Shown here piece after piece: positions 16,576 to 25,455 of a stretch of DNA of 64,000 nt (positions are counted from its first letter, which is position 1; the number at the start of each line of letters is the position of its first letter). The notes under the pieces are model-generated. The model made no database searches. It saw nothing but the letters and a program-made list of their open reading frames with translations, and was not told the DNA's origin. A program made the position numbers and the translations under genes. Source of the DNA: Streptomyces monashensis (GTDB taxonomy: Bacteria > Actinomycetota > Actinomycetes > Streptomycetales > Streptomycetaceae); assembly GCF_001866665.1 (NCBI RefSeq), contig NZ_MLYO01000011.1:1-64000 (forward strand). The letters are read 5' to 3'.

Positions 16576-17023
16576 GGCGGGCGGCGCCGTCGCGGCGGCC
16601 GGGCTGCTCGCGCTCGTCGCGGGCTGCGGGTCGGGCAGCGCCGCGCCCGCCCCCGTCGCGCACCCCACCGGCGAATCCCGCATCACCGCGAAGGCCGGGG
16701 AGCGCTTCACGCTCACCGTCCACGAGAACGCCTCCACCCGGGAGCACTGGTACCTGTCCGCCCCCCGGCCCGACACCGCGGTGGTCCGCGACCGCGGGCA
16801 GCACAGCGCGTCGGACTCCGGCGACAAGCACCTGGTGGGCGGCGGCAGCAGCCTCACGTTCACCTTCGAGGCGACCGGCAGGGGCAGCACCCGGATCGTG
16901 CTGACCCACTGCACGTTCGCCACCACCTGCGGCGACGGCGACGGCACGCCGGCTCCGGCGTCGACCGCACCGTACCGGGAGTCCGCGCCCGAGCGCGTCG
17001 TCTACACCGTCACCGTCCGCTGA
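16529..17023 (+). CDS. Chagasin-type (I42) cysteine-protease-inhibitor lipoprotein
   Basis: 164 residues from GTG 16529, the only start before the signal region; it overlaps the peptidase gene by 47 bp in another frame. An Arg-rich n-region, a hydrophobic core and lipobox LVAGC (Cys33) predict an outer-face lipoprotein. The mature part has the chagasin pattern: GERFTLTVHENASTREHW (the NxTTxxxW loop), VGGGSSLTFTFEATGRGSTRIVLTH (the GGG loop and final strands). Chagasins plug the active site of papain-family peptidases. Encoded directly behind a papain-like domain protein, it is probably the immunity or inhibitor partner. The RPW loop is replaced by a Cys-flanked HCTFATTC. Confidence 0.78.
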   Translation: MDSTTRTACTSRRRSRAGGAVAAAGLLALVAGCGSGSAAPAPVAHPTGESRITAKAGERFTLTVHENASTREHWYLSAPRPDTAVVRDRGQHSASDSGDKHLVGGGSSLTFTFEATGRGSTRIVLTHCTFATTCGDGDGTPAPASTAPYRESAPERVVYTVTVR

Positions 17024-17056
17024 GCCGACCCCCTCGAGAGCGATTCCGAGACCACG

Positions 17057-17446
17057 ATGAACCCCGACCGCACGGACGACGAACTGGCCCGGCTCGACAT
17101 GGGCGTGCTGCTCCGCTACGGCCTGACCGCACCGCCCGGCCCCCGGCGCACCGCCCTGTTCGGCGACGGCGCCGCGGGCGCGGCCGTGCTGCTCGACCGC
17201 CTCGGCACCCGCCCGCGTTCGGTTGCCTTCCTCGCCGACACCGTCCGCGCCGGCGGCCTCGCCTACGCCGCGGGACTTCCCGAGCCGCTGCCGCGCCCGG
17301 AGGCGAGCGCCGTCGTCCGCGACTGGCTGGCCGCCGGCACCGGACTCGCGGCCGGTGTCACCGCCGACGACACCGCCGCCCGCTGGCTGCGCGCCGTCGC
17401 GACGCTCATCGAACTGCGGCAGCTGACGAGGACCGCACGCGGCTGA
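17057..17446 (+). CDS. Hypothetical protein of the peptidase/inhibitor locus
   Basis: 129 residues, acidic start (MNPDRTDDELARLDMG), rich in Ala/Leu/Arg, no signal peptide or membrane segment, probably all-helical. I do not recognise the family. It follows the chagasin-like gene by 33 bp on the same strand and ends 3 bp from a convergent gene, so it is likely the last gene of the ESX-like/peptidase/inhibitor operon. It might be a cytoplasmic accessory or second immunity protein; nothing in the sequence decides. Confidence 0.6.
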   Translation: MNPDRTDDELARLDMGVLLRYGLTAPPGPRRTALFGDGAAGAAVLLDRLGTRPRSVAFLADTVRAGGLAYAAGLPEPLPRPEASAVVRDWLAAGTGLAAGVTADDTAARWLRAVATLIELRQLTRTARG

Positions 17447-17449
17447 CCG

Positions 17450-18976
17450 TCATGACCCGCCGCGCGTCCCGAGGAACACCGGGTTCGTGAACGCGGCCAG
17501 CGCCCCCGGTACCGGTCCGGCCGCCGTCTCGTGCCGCACCTCGGCGCGCACGTAGGCCGCGTAGGAGGGCGTCGTACGCCACTCGACCGTGCCCGTGCCC
17601 GCCACCGGCAGGGGATCGCTGGTGAACAGCACGCCCTGGTCGGTGACGAACCGCACCGAGCAGCGCGGCGCGCCGGAGACCTCCAGCCGTACGGTCACCG
17701 GGGTGTCGGCGGCCACGTCCAGCCGCTCCCCGATGCCCGCCTGCCGCCCGCGCCCGCCCGTCGCCGTGAAGCCGAGGGTCACGTTCTTCGACTCGGCCAC
17801 GTAGGAGCGGCCCGCGCGGATGCCCTCCTGGATCGCCGCCCGGGTCAGGTCGTCGGCGAGGACGACCGTCTGCGGGCTGCCGACCGCGTCCGGGTCGCGG
17901 TGGGCGTCGCTGTTGCCCATCGCCGGGAGCCAGGCCCGCCCCTGCCGCACGGAGGCGACCAGCTGGTTGTCCCAGTCGGCCAGCGTGATCTCGTCGTCCG
18001 GGGTGTACGGGCCGTTCCACACCTCCACGGCGTCCGCCTCGGCGAAGCCGAACTTCCAGCCGCAGCCGACGCAGGTGGCGTGCGGGTGGGCGGGGACGAC
18101 CAGGCCGCCGGCGCGGCGGATGTCCCGGGCGAAGCGGGCCCAGCGGTTGTCCCGGGCGCGGTAGCGCCAGTCCACGAAGGTGCCGGGCTCGGTGCCGAGC
18201 GCGACCACGTGGCCGTTGCGGGTGGTGATCTCCTCGCCGAGCATGATCAGCAGGTCGTCGCCCGCCTGGTCCGCCCAGTGCGGGTGGGCGGAGTGGGTGT
18301 TGTGGTCCGAGGAGTTGATGAAGTCCAGGCCCGCCGCCCGCGCGAGGGCCGCGATCTCGGCCGGGGTGCGGCGGCCGTCGGAGTACCAGGAGTGCAGATG
18401 GCAGTCGCCCCGGTACCAGCCCCGGCCGCGCCCCTTCGCCCGGGAGGGCGGATAGACGGGCCGCGGGGTCGCCCCGGCCGAGCCGTAGGTCAGCGTGATC
18501 GTCAGCTCGTAGGCGAGGCCCTGCGGCGCCACCGTGTAGGGGCCCAGCGCGACGTACCAGGTGCCCTCCCGCACGGGGCCGGGGACGTACCCGGGGGTCG
18601 CGTCGTCGGCCCGGACGAAGAACTCCGTGCGCGCCCCGCCGGACCAGCCGCGAAAGCCCCGGCCGCCCAGTTCGGTGCCGTGGTCGTCGAAGAGGCCGAT
18701 GTCGAGCGCGTTGCCCTGGGTGCCGGCCGGGACCGAGGGCCTGTCGTAGGTGTAGGAGACCTTGATCTCCCGTACGCCGGCCGGGACTTCGACCGGAACG
18801 TACACGAAGTCGGGGGAGCCGGGCGGCAGCGTTCCGCGTACCGTCCGTGTCTCGTGGTCCTGCCCGTCCGCCGCTGCGAAGCTCACGCTTCCCAACGTAA
18901 GGGCAGCCGCGGCGCCCGTCACGAACAGCGCGCGTCTGCCGATGCCATGGGCGTGATCGTGCGTGCCGTCACACAT
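17450..18976 (-). CDS. CehA/McbA-type PHP metallohydrolase, Tat-secreted
   Basis: 508 residues from ATG 18976; a GTG three codons earlier is possible. The N terminus has a twin-arginine signal (GIGRRALFVTGAAAALTLG) and a cleavage site near AADG. Residues about 35-200 form a beta-sandwich, then the PHP domain: YRGDCHLHSWYSDG (HxH plus Asp), DFINSSDHNTHS, GEEITTRNGHVVALG, VVPAHPHATC, PAMGNSDAH. All metal ligands of the PHP fold appear present. CehA and McbA hydrolyse carbaryl-type esters, but most members are uncharacterised phosphoesterases. Convergent with the inhibitor locus. Confidence 0.87.
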   Translation of the reverse strand: MCDGTHDHAHGIGRRALFVTGAAAALTLGSVSFAAADGQDHETRTVRGTLPPGSPDFVYVPVEVPAGVREIKVSYTYDRPSVPAGTQGNALDIGLFDDHGTELGGRGFRGWSGGARTEFFVRADDATPGYVPGPVREGTWYVALGPYTVAPQGLAYELTITLTYGSAGATPRPVYPPSRAKGRGRGWYRGDCHLHSWYSDGRRTPAEIAALARAAGLDFINSSDHNTHSAHPHWADQAGDDLLIMLGEEITTRNGHVVALGTEPGTFVDWRYRARDNRWARFARDIRRAGGLVVPAHPHATCVGCGWKFGFAEADAVEVWNGPYTPDDEITLADWDNQLVASVRQGRAWLPAMGNSDAHRDPDAVGSPQTVVLADDLTRAAIQEGIRAGRSYVAESKNVTLGFTATGGRGRQAGIGERLDVAADTPVTVRLEVSGAPRCSVRFVTDQGVLFTSDPLPVAGTGTVEWRTTPSYAAYVRAEVRHETAAGPVPGALAAFTNPVFLGTRGGS

Positions 18977-19139
18977 GGTGCTCACTGTCCCCTCTCGACG
19001 TGAACTTCCCCGGAAGGAAAGGGAATCCACAGGCATCCGTATCCCTGTGCGCGGCGACACGGAAGGCGGGACACGGGGCGGCGTCAGATGCCGACCAGTC
19101 GGTATGGACACTTCGCGCCATCCCCGGTACAGATGGGTC

Positions 19140-19985
19140 ATGCGCATCGCCGTCACGATCTTCCTCACCGACGAGACCATCGCTCCGGTCCGGCTCGCCC
19201 GCGAGCTGGAGGCACGGGGCTACGCCGGCCTGTACCTGCCCGAACACACCCACATCCCCGTCGAGCGGACCACCCCGTACCCGGCCGGCGGCGACCTGCC
19301 GCGCGAGTACGGCCGCACCCTCGACCCCTTCGTCGCCCTCGGGCAGGCCGCCGCCGTGACGGAACGGCTCGGCCTCGGCACCGGCATCACCCTGGTCGCC
19401 CAGCACGACCCGATCGCCCTCGCCAAGCAGATCGCCACCCTGGACCACCTCTCCGGCGGCCGCTGCACACTGGGGCTCGGCTACGGCTGGAACGTCGAGG
19501 AGGCCGCCGACCACGGCGTCGACTGGCGCACCCGCCGCGAGCTGGTCCGGGACCGGACACGGCTGATGCAGGCGCTGTGGGCGGCGGAACCGACCGCCTA
19601 CGAGGGCGAGTTCGGCTCGGTCCGGGCCAGTGAGGCACACCCCAAGCCGGTGCAGAAGGCGCGCGGCCCGGTCACCGGCCCGCGCACGCTCGTCGGCGGG
19701 GCGGCCGGGCCGAAGCTGTTCGCGCACATCGCGGAGTACGCCGACGGCTGGCTCCCGATCGGCGGACGCGGCCTCGCCGAGTCCCTGCCGGTGCTGCGCA
19801 CGGCCTGGGCGGACGCGGGTCGCGACCCGGCCGCCCTCCAGGTCGTCCCGTACGCGGTCCTGCCGACCCCCGGCAAACTCGCCCACTACGCCGACCTGGG
19901 CATCGAGGAGGCCGTGCTCCAGCTGCCGCCGGCGGGGGAGAAGGAGGTACTGGAGGTGCTGGACGCGTACGCGGCGTTCTTGTAG
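19140..19985 (+). CDS. LLM class F420-dependent oxidoreductase
   Basis: 281 residues. Luciferase-like barrel of the TIGR03619 group: MRIAVTIFLTDETIAPVRLARELEARGYAGLYLPEHTHIP (1-40), then TLDHLSGGRCTLGLGYGWNVEEAADHG (about 100-126) and the C-terminal EEAVLQLPPAGEKEVLEVLDAYA. No clear Shine-Dalgarno precedes the ATG, which may be leaderless. It lies 140 bp upstream of fbiC, the gene that makes the F420 chromophore, a sensible neighbourhood though not proof of a shared transcript. Substrate unknown. Confidence 0.87.
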   Translation: MRIAVTIFLTDETIAPVRLARELEARGYAGLYLPEHTHIPVERTTPYPAGGDLPREYGRTLDPFVALGQAAAVTERLGLGTGITLVAQHDPIALAKQIATLDHLSGGRCTLGLGYGWNVEEAADHGVDWRTRRELVRDRTRLMQALWAAEPTAYEGEFGSVRASEAHPKPVQKARGPVTGPRTLVGGAAGPKLFAHIAEYADGWLPIGGRGLAESLPVLRTAWADAGRDPAALQVVPYAVLPTPGKLAHYADLGIEEAVLQLPPAGEKEVLEVLDAYAAFL

Positions 19986-20113
19986 ACGCCGGGGCAGCGG
20001 ACCGACCCAGGGGCGCGGGGAACTGCGCGACCAGCCGGAACGCATCCGCACCCGGCGACGCACAGTACCCGCCGAGCGGCTCCCGACCTCGCTGAACCGG
20101 CGGAGCCCGAACG

Positions 20114-20126
20114 TATGGTTGAAGGA
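20114..20126 (+). promoter_or_regulatory. -10-like TATGGT before fbiC, possible leaderless start
   Basis: TATGGT at 20114-20119 ends 6 nt before the fbiC ATG, so transcription could begin at or next to the A of the start codon. The GAAGG just before the ATG is too close to serve as a normal ribosome site. Confidence 0.35.
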
Positions 20127-22711
20127 TGACGACTTCCGCGACCTCCGGAACCGGCCCGACCGAGAACTCCATGCGTCGCGCCCTCAAACGCGCCCGGGAC
20201 GGCGTCGCCCTCGACGTCGCCGAGGCGGCGGTGCTCCTCCAGGCGCGCGGCGAGGCCCTGACCGACCTCGCCGCGTCCGCCGCCCGGGTGCGCGACGCGG
20301 GTCTCGAACAGGCGGGCCGGCCCGGTGTCATCACGTATTCGAAGAGCGTCTTCATCCCCCTCACCCGGCTGTGCCGGGACAAGTGCCACTACTGCACCTT
20401 CGTCACCGTCCCCGGCAAGCTGCGCCGCGCCGGGCACGGGATGTTCATGTCCCCGGACGAGGTGCTGGACATCGCCCGCAAGGGCGCCGCCCTCGGCTGC
20501 AAGGAAGCCCTGATCACCCTCGGCGACAAGCCCGAGGACCGCTGGCCCGAGGCGCGCGAGTGGCTCGACGCGCACGGCTACGACGACACGATCGCCTACG
20601 TCCGCGCCGTCTCCATCCGCATCCTGGAGGAGACGGGCCTGCTGCCCCACCTCAACCCGGGCGTGCTGACCTGGACGGACTTCCAGCGCCTCAAGCCGGT
20701 CGCCGCGTCGATGGGCATGATGCTGGAGACGACCGCGGACCGGCTCTGGTCCGAGCCGGGCGGCCCCCACTACGGCTCCCCGGACAAGGAACCGGCCGTA
20801 CGGCTGCGGGTGCTGGAGGACGCGGGCCGCTCGTCCGTGCCCTTCACCTCCGGTCTGCTGATCGGCATCGGCGAGACGTACGAGGAGCGCGCCGAGTCGG
20901 TCTTCGCGCTGCGCAAGGTCTCCCGGGCCTACCACGGCGTCCAGGAGCTGATCATCCAGAACTTCCGCGCCAAGCCGGACACGGCGATGCGCGGCATGCC
21001 GGACGCCGAACTGGACGACCTGGTCGCCACGGTGGCCGTCGCCCGGCTCATCATGGGCCCGAGCGCCTGCCTGCAGGCGCCGCCGAACCTGGTGGACAGC
21101 GAGTACGAGCGGCTGATCGGCGCCGGCATCGACGACTGGGGCGGCGTCTCGCCGCTCACCATCGACCACGTCAACCCCGAACGCCCCTGGCCGCAGATCG
21201 AGGACCTGGCCGAGCGGTCCGCGGCGGCCGGCTTCGAGCTGCGCGAACGCCTGTGTGTCTACCCGGAGTTCGTGCGCCGTGGCGAGCCCTGGCTGGATCC
21301 GCGGCTGCGCCCGCACGTGGACGCGCTCGCCGACCCGGAGACGGGGCTCGCGCGCGAGGACGCGGTGGTCGAGGGCCACCCGTGGCAGGAGCCGGAGGAG
21401 GCGTTCGTCGCCTCGGGCCGCACGGACCTGCACGCGTCGATCGACACCGAGGGCCGCAGCGCCGACCGGCGCGACGACTTCGACGAGGTATACGGCGACT
21501 GGGAGGCGCTGCGCGAAGCGGCCGCGCCCGGGATGGTCCCGGAGCGGATCGACACGGACGTACGCCAGGCGCTGCGCACCGCGGCCGACGACCCGACCAG
21601 GCTGACCGACGCCGAGGCGCTCGCCCTCCTGCACGCGGACGGCCCGGCGCTGGACGCGCTGTGCCGGGTGGCCGACGACGTCCGCAGGTCGGCGGTCGGG
21701 GACGACGTGACGTACATCGTCACCCGGAACATCAACTTCACCAACGTCTGCTACACCGGCTGCCGCTTCTGCGCCTTCGCCCAGCGCCGGACGGACGCCG
21801 ACGCGTACACGCTGTCGCTCGATCAGGTGGCGGACCGCGCCCAGCAGGCCTGGGACGTCGGCGCGGTCGAGGTGTGCATGCAGGGAGGCATCCACCCCGA
21901 CCTGCCGGGCACGGCGTACTTCGACATCGCGAAGGCGGTCAAGGAGCGGGTCCCCGGCATGCACGTGCACGCCTTCTCCCCGATGGAGGTCGTGAACGGC
22001 GCCACCCGCACCGGCATGAGCATCCGGGAGTGGCTGAGCGCGGCGAAGGAGGCGGGCCTGGACTCCATCCCCGGGACCGCCGCCGAGATCCTGGACGACG
22101 AGGTCCGCTGGGTGCTGACCAAGGGCAAGCTGCCGGCGGCCACCTGGATCGAGGTGATCACCACGGCCCACGAGCTGGGCATCCGCTCGTCCTCGACGAT
22201 GATGTACGGCCATGTCGACCAGCCCCGCCACTGGCTCGGCCATCTGCGCACCCTGGCCGGGATCCAGCAGCGGACGGGCGGCTTCACGGAGTTCGTCACT
22301 CTGCCCTTCATCCACACGAACGCGCCGGTGTACCTGGCGGGCATCTCCCGGCCCGGCCCGACGACGCGGGACAACCGGGCGGTGACCGCGACGGCCCGGC
22401 TCCTCCTGCACCCCTGGATCCCGAACATCCAGACAAGCTGGGTGAAACTGGGCACGGAGGGTGCGGCGGAGATGCTGCGCTCGGGCGCGAACGACCTCGG
22501 CGGCACGCTGATGGAGGAGACGATCTCCCGGATGGCGGGCTCCTCCTACGGCTCCTACAAGTCCGTCCGCGACCTGGTGGCGGTGGCCGAGGCGGCCGGC
22601 CGCCCGGCGAAGCCGCGCACCACGCTCTACGGCGACGTCCCGGCGGAGCGGCAGCGCGCGGCCGAGGCCTCCGACGGACACCTGCCGGAACTGCTGCCCG
22701 TCCTGGACTGA
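20126..22711 (+). CDS. fbiC: FO synthase FbiC (bifunctional CofG/CofH)
   Basis: 861 residues with two radical SAM modules. The N-terminal CofG module has CRDKCHYC (Cys83, 87, 90); the C-terminal CofH module has CYTGCRFC (Cys542, 546, 549). Together they join a tyrosine-derived fragment to 5-amino-6-ribitylamino-uracil to form 7,8-didemethyl-8-hydroxy-5-deazariboflavin, the chromophore of coenzyme F420. Actinobacteria carry the fused form, archaea separate proteins. F420 is the likely cofactor of the nearby LLM and DDN enzymes. Full length, with no sign of damage. Confidence 0.97.
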   Translation: MTTSATSGTGPTENSMRRALKRARDGVALDVAEAAVLLQARGEALTDLAASAARVRDAGLEQAGRPGVITYSKSVFIPLTRLCRDKCHYCTFVTVPGKLRRAGHGMFMSPDEVLDIARKGAALGCKEALITLGDKPEDRWPEAREWLDAHGYDDTIAYVRAVSIRILEETGLLPHLNPGVLTWTDFQRLKPVAASMGMMLETTADRLWSEPGGPHYGSPDKEPAVRLRVLEDAGRSSVPFTSGLLIGIGETYEERAESVFALRKVSRAYHGVQELIIQNFRAKPDTAMRGMPDAELDDLVATVAVARLIMGPSACLQAPPNLVDSEYERLIGAGIDDWGGVSPLTIDHVNPERPWPQIEDLAERSAAAGFELRERLCVYPEFVRRGEPWLDPRLRPHVDALADPETGLAREDAVVEGHPWQEPEEAFVASGRTDLHASIDTEGRSADRRDDFDEVYGDWEALREAAAPGMVPERIDTDVRQALRTAADDPTRLTDAEALALLHADGPALDALCRVADDVRRSAVGDDVTYIVTRNINFTNVCYTGCRFCAFAQRRTDADAYTLSLDQVADRAQQAWDVGAVEVCMQGGIHPDLPGTAYFDIAKAVKERVPGMHVHAFSPMEVVNGATRTGMSIREWLSAAKEAGLDSIPGTAAEILDDEVRWVLTKGKLPAATWIEVITTAHELGIRSSSTMMYGHVDQPRHWLGHLRTLAGIQQRTGGFTEFVTLPFIHTNAPVYLAGISRPGPTTRDNRAVTATARLLLHPWIPNIQTSWVKLGTEGAAEMLRSGANDLGGTLMEETISRMAGSSYGSYKSVRDLVAVAEAAGRPAKPRTTLYGDVPAERQRAAEASDGHLPELLPVLD

Positions 22712-22774
22712 GTACGATGATCCGACCCCGGACCGCGTAGGGACGGGGACCCGTAGCGGAGGAGATGCGTACCC

Positions 22775-23338
22775 GTGGCTGCCCGACTGCCCTCCTGGGC
22801 CTGGGTCACCGGTCTGACGGCCGGTGCGACCGCGGCCGTCGTCGCCCTCGCCGTACAGGCGAACCACGGGCCGCATCCCACGGCCGCCGTGGCGAAGCCG
22901 GGCCCGTCGGCCTCGGCGGGCGCGCACGCGTCCGCCACGCCGCACTCCTCCGCCCCGCCCGCCCTGCCGGGCGGGTCCGGCGAGGGGCGGCGGATCGTCT
23001 ACTCCGTGGGGGCGAAGCGGGTGTGGCTGGTCGACGCGACCGGCCGGGCCGCCCGCACCTTCCCGGTGTGGCCGGGCACGGTGAGCCCGCAGCCCGGCCG
23101 CTACTCGGTCACCCTGCGCATCCAGTCCCTCAAGGGCTCGGACGGCGTGGAGATCGAGCACGTCATGTACTTCACCAAGGTCGACGGCGTGAACGTCGCC
23201 TTCTCCAACGCCCTGGACGGCGCCTCGCCACCGCCCGCGGACGGCAAGAAGCTGGGCGGCATCCGGATGGACAAGGGCGACGGGACCGCCCTGTGGTCCT
23301 TCGGCGACCAGGGCACGGCGGTGACGGTCGTCAGCTAG
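22775..23338 (+). CDS. L,D-transpeptidase-like exported protein lacking catalytic Cys
   Basis: 187 residues from GTG with GGAGGAG upstream. A signal-anchor (about 8-28) and a Pro/Ala/Ser linker (about 30-68) precede a domain that follows the YkuD fold: VDATGRAARTFPVWPGT, GRYSVTLRIQSLKG, HVMYFTKVDGVNVAFS, then LGGIRMDKGDGTALWSFGDQGTAVTVV. In active enzymes that last block is S-H-G-C-I-R; here Gly162 stands in place of Cys and Leu160 in place of His. It may bind peptidoglycan or regulate a partner rather than cross-link. It follows fbiC by 63 bp. Confidence 0.7.
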   Translation: MAARLPSWAWVTGLTAGATAAVVALAVQANHGPHPTAAVAKPGPSASAGAHASATPHSSAPPALPGGSGEGRRIVYSVGAKRVWLVDATGRAARTFPVWPGTVSPQPGRYSVTLRIQSLKGSDGVEIEHVMYFTKVDGVNVAFSNALDGASPPPADGKKLGGIRMDKGDGTALWSFGDQGTAVTVVS

Positions 23339-23840
23339 CGTCCTCCTGCCGTCCGCCCGTCATGAGGTTGACGATGAGGGCGACACCGGCGAGCGTGAAG
23401 ACGCGGATCGCGGCCTCCTCGCCGTTCCACGTCTTCGACTGCCACATCGAGAACCACTCGCCGCCGATCGCGATGAACCCGGCACCGAAGAGCAGCAGCA
23501 GCATCAGCAGGCCGTAGGTGGAGATACGCCGGGCGAGGTCGTCTTTGCGCCACGCCCAGAACCAGGTCCCCCCGATCAGCACGAGCGCCGCCACGGTCTC
23601 CCACACGATGATGAGGACATAGGCCGTGTCCTGGAGACCCTTGCTGGTGACGGCCCGCCACATCAGGTCGTGGTCCTTGAACGTCGTGTCCATCGCCAGC
23701 ACATGCCGGACGAACTGCTGGTTCGTGCCGAAGTCGGTGATGTTCCCGAGGGCGACGAGGGCGATGTAGAGGGCGAGTATCCCGGTGAGGACACCGGCGG
23801 CAAGCCTGAGGCTGGAGTTACGCGTGGGGGTGGTGGTCAT
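23331..23840 (-). CDS. DUF2165 small integral membrane protein
   Basis: 169 residues starting MTTTPTRNSS. Four hydrophobic segments (about 11-31, 72-95, 105-128, 142-160), with NITDFGTNQQFVRHVLAMDTTF between the first two and WRAVTSK before the second. This matches DUF2165, a four-helix membrane family of unknown role. The frame opens to 24254, but that part is spurious. The 3' end overlaps the end of the transpeptidase-like gene by 8 bp, convergently. Confidence 0.82.
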   Translation of the reverse strand: MTTTPTRNSSLRLAAGVLTGILALYIALVALGNITDFGTNQQFVRHVLAMDTTFKDHDLMWRAVTSKGLQDTAYVLIIVWETVAALVLIGGTWFWAWRKDDLARRISTYGLLMLLLLFGAGFIAIGGEWFSMWQSKTWNGEEAAIRVFTLAGVALIVNLMTGGRQEDAS

Positions 23841-23886
23841 GGCTGGATTCTCTCCGACGAACACCGCTTCCGGGTATGCGCATTGA

Positions 23887-24105
23887 GCCAGAATCGCCCG
23901 GCGCCCGGAGAAGCTGCTCCGTCTCCTTGGAGATGCCCGGGGCGACCGGGTCCCGGTGCTTCGCGACCCGGTGGCCGAGGAGTCGGAACGCGGCCGGGGT
24001 CTACGGATCGTGGCGGCGTACGCGACCCGCTGGGGCGTGGCGGAGGCGCCGGCCGGGGCCGAGATCGTCTGGACGGAACTCGTACCGGGTCGCGGTGGGC
24101 CGTGA
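23887..24105 (+). pseudogene. C-terminal remnant of an anti-sigma-type ATPase
   Basis: In the frame ending at TGA 24105, residues read LRDPVAEESERGRGLRIVAAYATRWGVAEAPAGAEIVWTEL. This is the G2 box (GRGLRIVAAYATRWGV) and final strand of a RsbW-like HATPase domain, as in the intact gene at 2212. A stop at 23884 and loss of the N box leave only the last third, with no start codon or ribosome site. A 5'-truncated gene marking the left edge of the accessory patch at 24.3-25.8 kb. Confidence 0.62.
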
Positions 24106-24334
24106 CCCGGTGGCGCCCGACGCCAAAGACCAAAGAACCGGGGAAAGAACCAATCCCACCCCCACCGCCCCCGTCGCTCACTCGCCGGAGTGAATATGCC
24201 CAACGCAACTGGCGCGGACGGGTAGTTGTGGTGCAGCGTCGGCAGCGACAGCAAGTCCAGACATGCATCGGCCCTCGCCGGGACGGCAATCCCAGTGCGA
24301 GGGCCTGATCACCGAGGAAGGCAACAACTTCCCG

Positions 24335-25153
24335 ATGACGTACGAGCAGCGTAACGCGCGCCCGCCCGCGAAGACCTCCCGTTCCCACTACGGCGTCACC
24401 CATGTGAAGGAACGCCTTGACGGGAACTTCACCGTGATCAGCAACGAGCTGCTCCAGCACCCGGAGCTGTCCACGCTGGCTAAAGGCATCGGGGGCTACA
24501 TCCAGTCGCTGCCCGAAGGCACCCCGGTCGGCATCAAGGCGCTGGCCGAGCAGTTGCCCGAGGGAGAGATCAGCATCGCCTCCGCCCTGCGTGAGCTGGA
24601 GGCGCACGGGTGGCACTGGCGCAACAGGGAGCGGCTTGAGTCGGGCCAGGTGGTGACCCGGACATACTCGTACAACAGGCCGCGTCACGCGATGGTCGAA
24701 GCCGCCCGGGGCCCCGAGCCGGCCGCCGCCTCCACCCCCGCCCCGCCGAAGGCCCCGGCTCCCGCGCCCTCGGGCAAGGCCGCCGAACTGCTCGCCGGGC
24801 TCCGCGCGTACGACTCCCGCCTGATCCTCAGCGAGCGGGACGTACAACGCCTGGCGCCACTCGTCACCAGGTGGCTGGAGCGGGGCGTACCGCCCACAGC
24901 CGTCCTACGCGCCCTCACCACCGGCCTGCCCCAGGGGCGGATCAAGCACCCGGCGGCCTTTCTGACTCATCGCCTCACGGCCCAGCTGCCTCCCCAGCTG
25001 CCGACCCGGCCCCCGGTTGCGCGCGACATGCCCGCGGCGCCGTCCTCACGCCCGGATCCCCTCCAGACCTGCGAGGGCTGCGACCGGGCCTTCCGGTCGG
25101 CACAACCCGGGCGGTGCCGTGACTGCCGGGCGCCGTCCGAGAGAGCGGCTTGA
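24335..25153 (+). CDS. Winged-helix protein with C-terminal zinc-ribbon-like motif
   Basis: 272 residues; ATG 24335 is preferred over 24263 because the sister gene begins with the same MTY context. Residues 15-115 form a winged-helix domain (FTVISNELLQHPELSTLAKGIGGYIQSLPEGTPVGIKALAEQLPEG, then SALRELEAHGW). A Pro/Ala linker (about 130-150) follows, then a helical region (about 155-225) and CEGCDRAFRSAQPGRCRDC (about 246-264), four Cys suited to zinc. Similar proteins occur on actinobacterial integrative elements and as orphan regulators. The next gene is a short paralogue. Confidence 0.72.
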   Translation: MTYEQRNARPPAKTSRSHYGVTHVKERLDGNFTVISNELLQHPELSTLAKGIGGYIQSLPEGTPVGIKALAEQLPEGEISIASALRELEAHGWHWRNRERLESGQVVTRTYSYNRPRHAMVEAARGPEPAAASTPAPPKAPAPAPSGKAAELLAGLRAYDSRLILSERDVQRLAPLVTRWLERGVPPTAVLRALTTGLPQGRIKHPAAFLTHRLTAQLPPQLPTRPPVARDMPAAPSSRPDPLQTCEGCDRAFRSAQPGRCRDCRAPSERAA

Positions 25154-25187
25154 CCGGCGTACCCCTTCGAGAGAGGAGTTCTTTCCG

Positions 25188-25448
25188 ATGACCTACCAGT
25201 ACCGGCCACTGACCTACAGGTCCCGGCCCACGCCCAAGGCTGTGCGCGCCTTCTCGGGACACGAGGACCTCGCCCTGCACCCGGGGCTGTCCCTCATGGC
25301 GATCGGTATCGGGGTCACCATCCGTGCCTTGCCCGAAGGGACCCCCATCAGCGTCAGGACGCTGATGGAACACGCCCTGGAGAGCGAGTTCGAGATCGCC
25401 GCCGCCCTCCAGGAACTGCGGGACCACGGCTTCCTGCCGAAGGCCTGA
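25188..25448 (+). CDS. Short winged-helix paralogue
   Basis: 86 residues with GAGAGGAG 9 nt before the ATG. It aligns with the N-terminal domain of the upstream protein (AxGIGVTIRALPEGTPISVRTLMEHALESEFEIAAALQELRDHGFL versus AKGIGGYIQSLPEGTPVGIKALAEQLPEGEISIASALRELEAHGW) but stops after the wing. Probably a partial duplication kept as a free DNA-binding or dimerising module. The following gene starts 7 bp later, so the three likely form one operon. Confidence 0.72.
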   Translation: MTYQYRPLTYRSRPTPKAVRAFSGHEDLALHPGLSLMAIGIGVTIRALPEGTPISVRTLMEHALESEFEIAAALQELRDHGFLPKA

Positions 25449-25455
25449 CGGCCCC

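Noticed and set aside
19886..23161. 1091-residue open frame antisense to fbiC
   Set aside because: fbiC is certain by its two radical SAM motifs; the antisense frame has no domain and no ribosome site.
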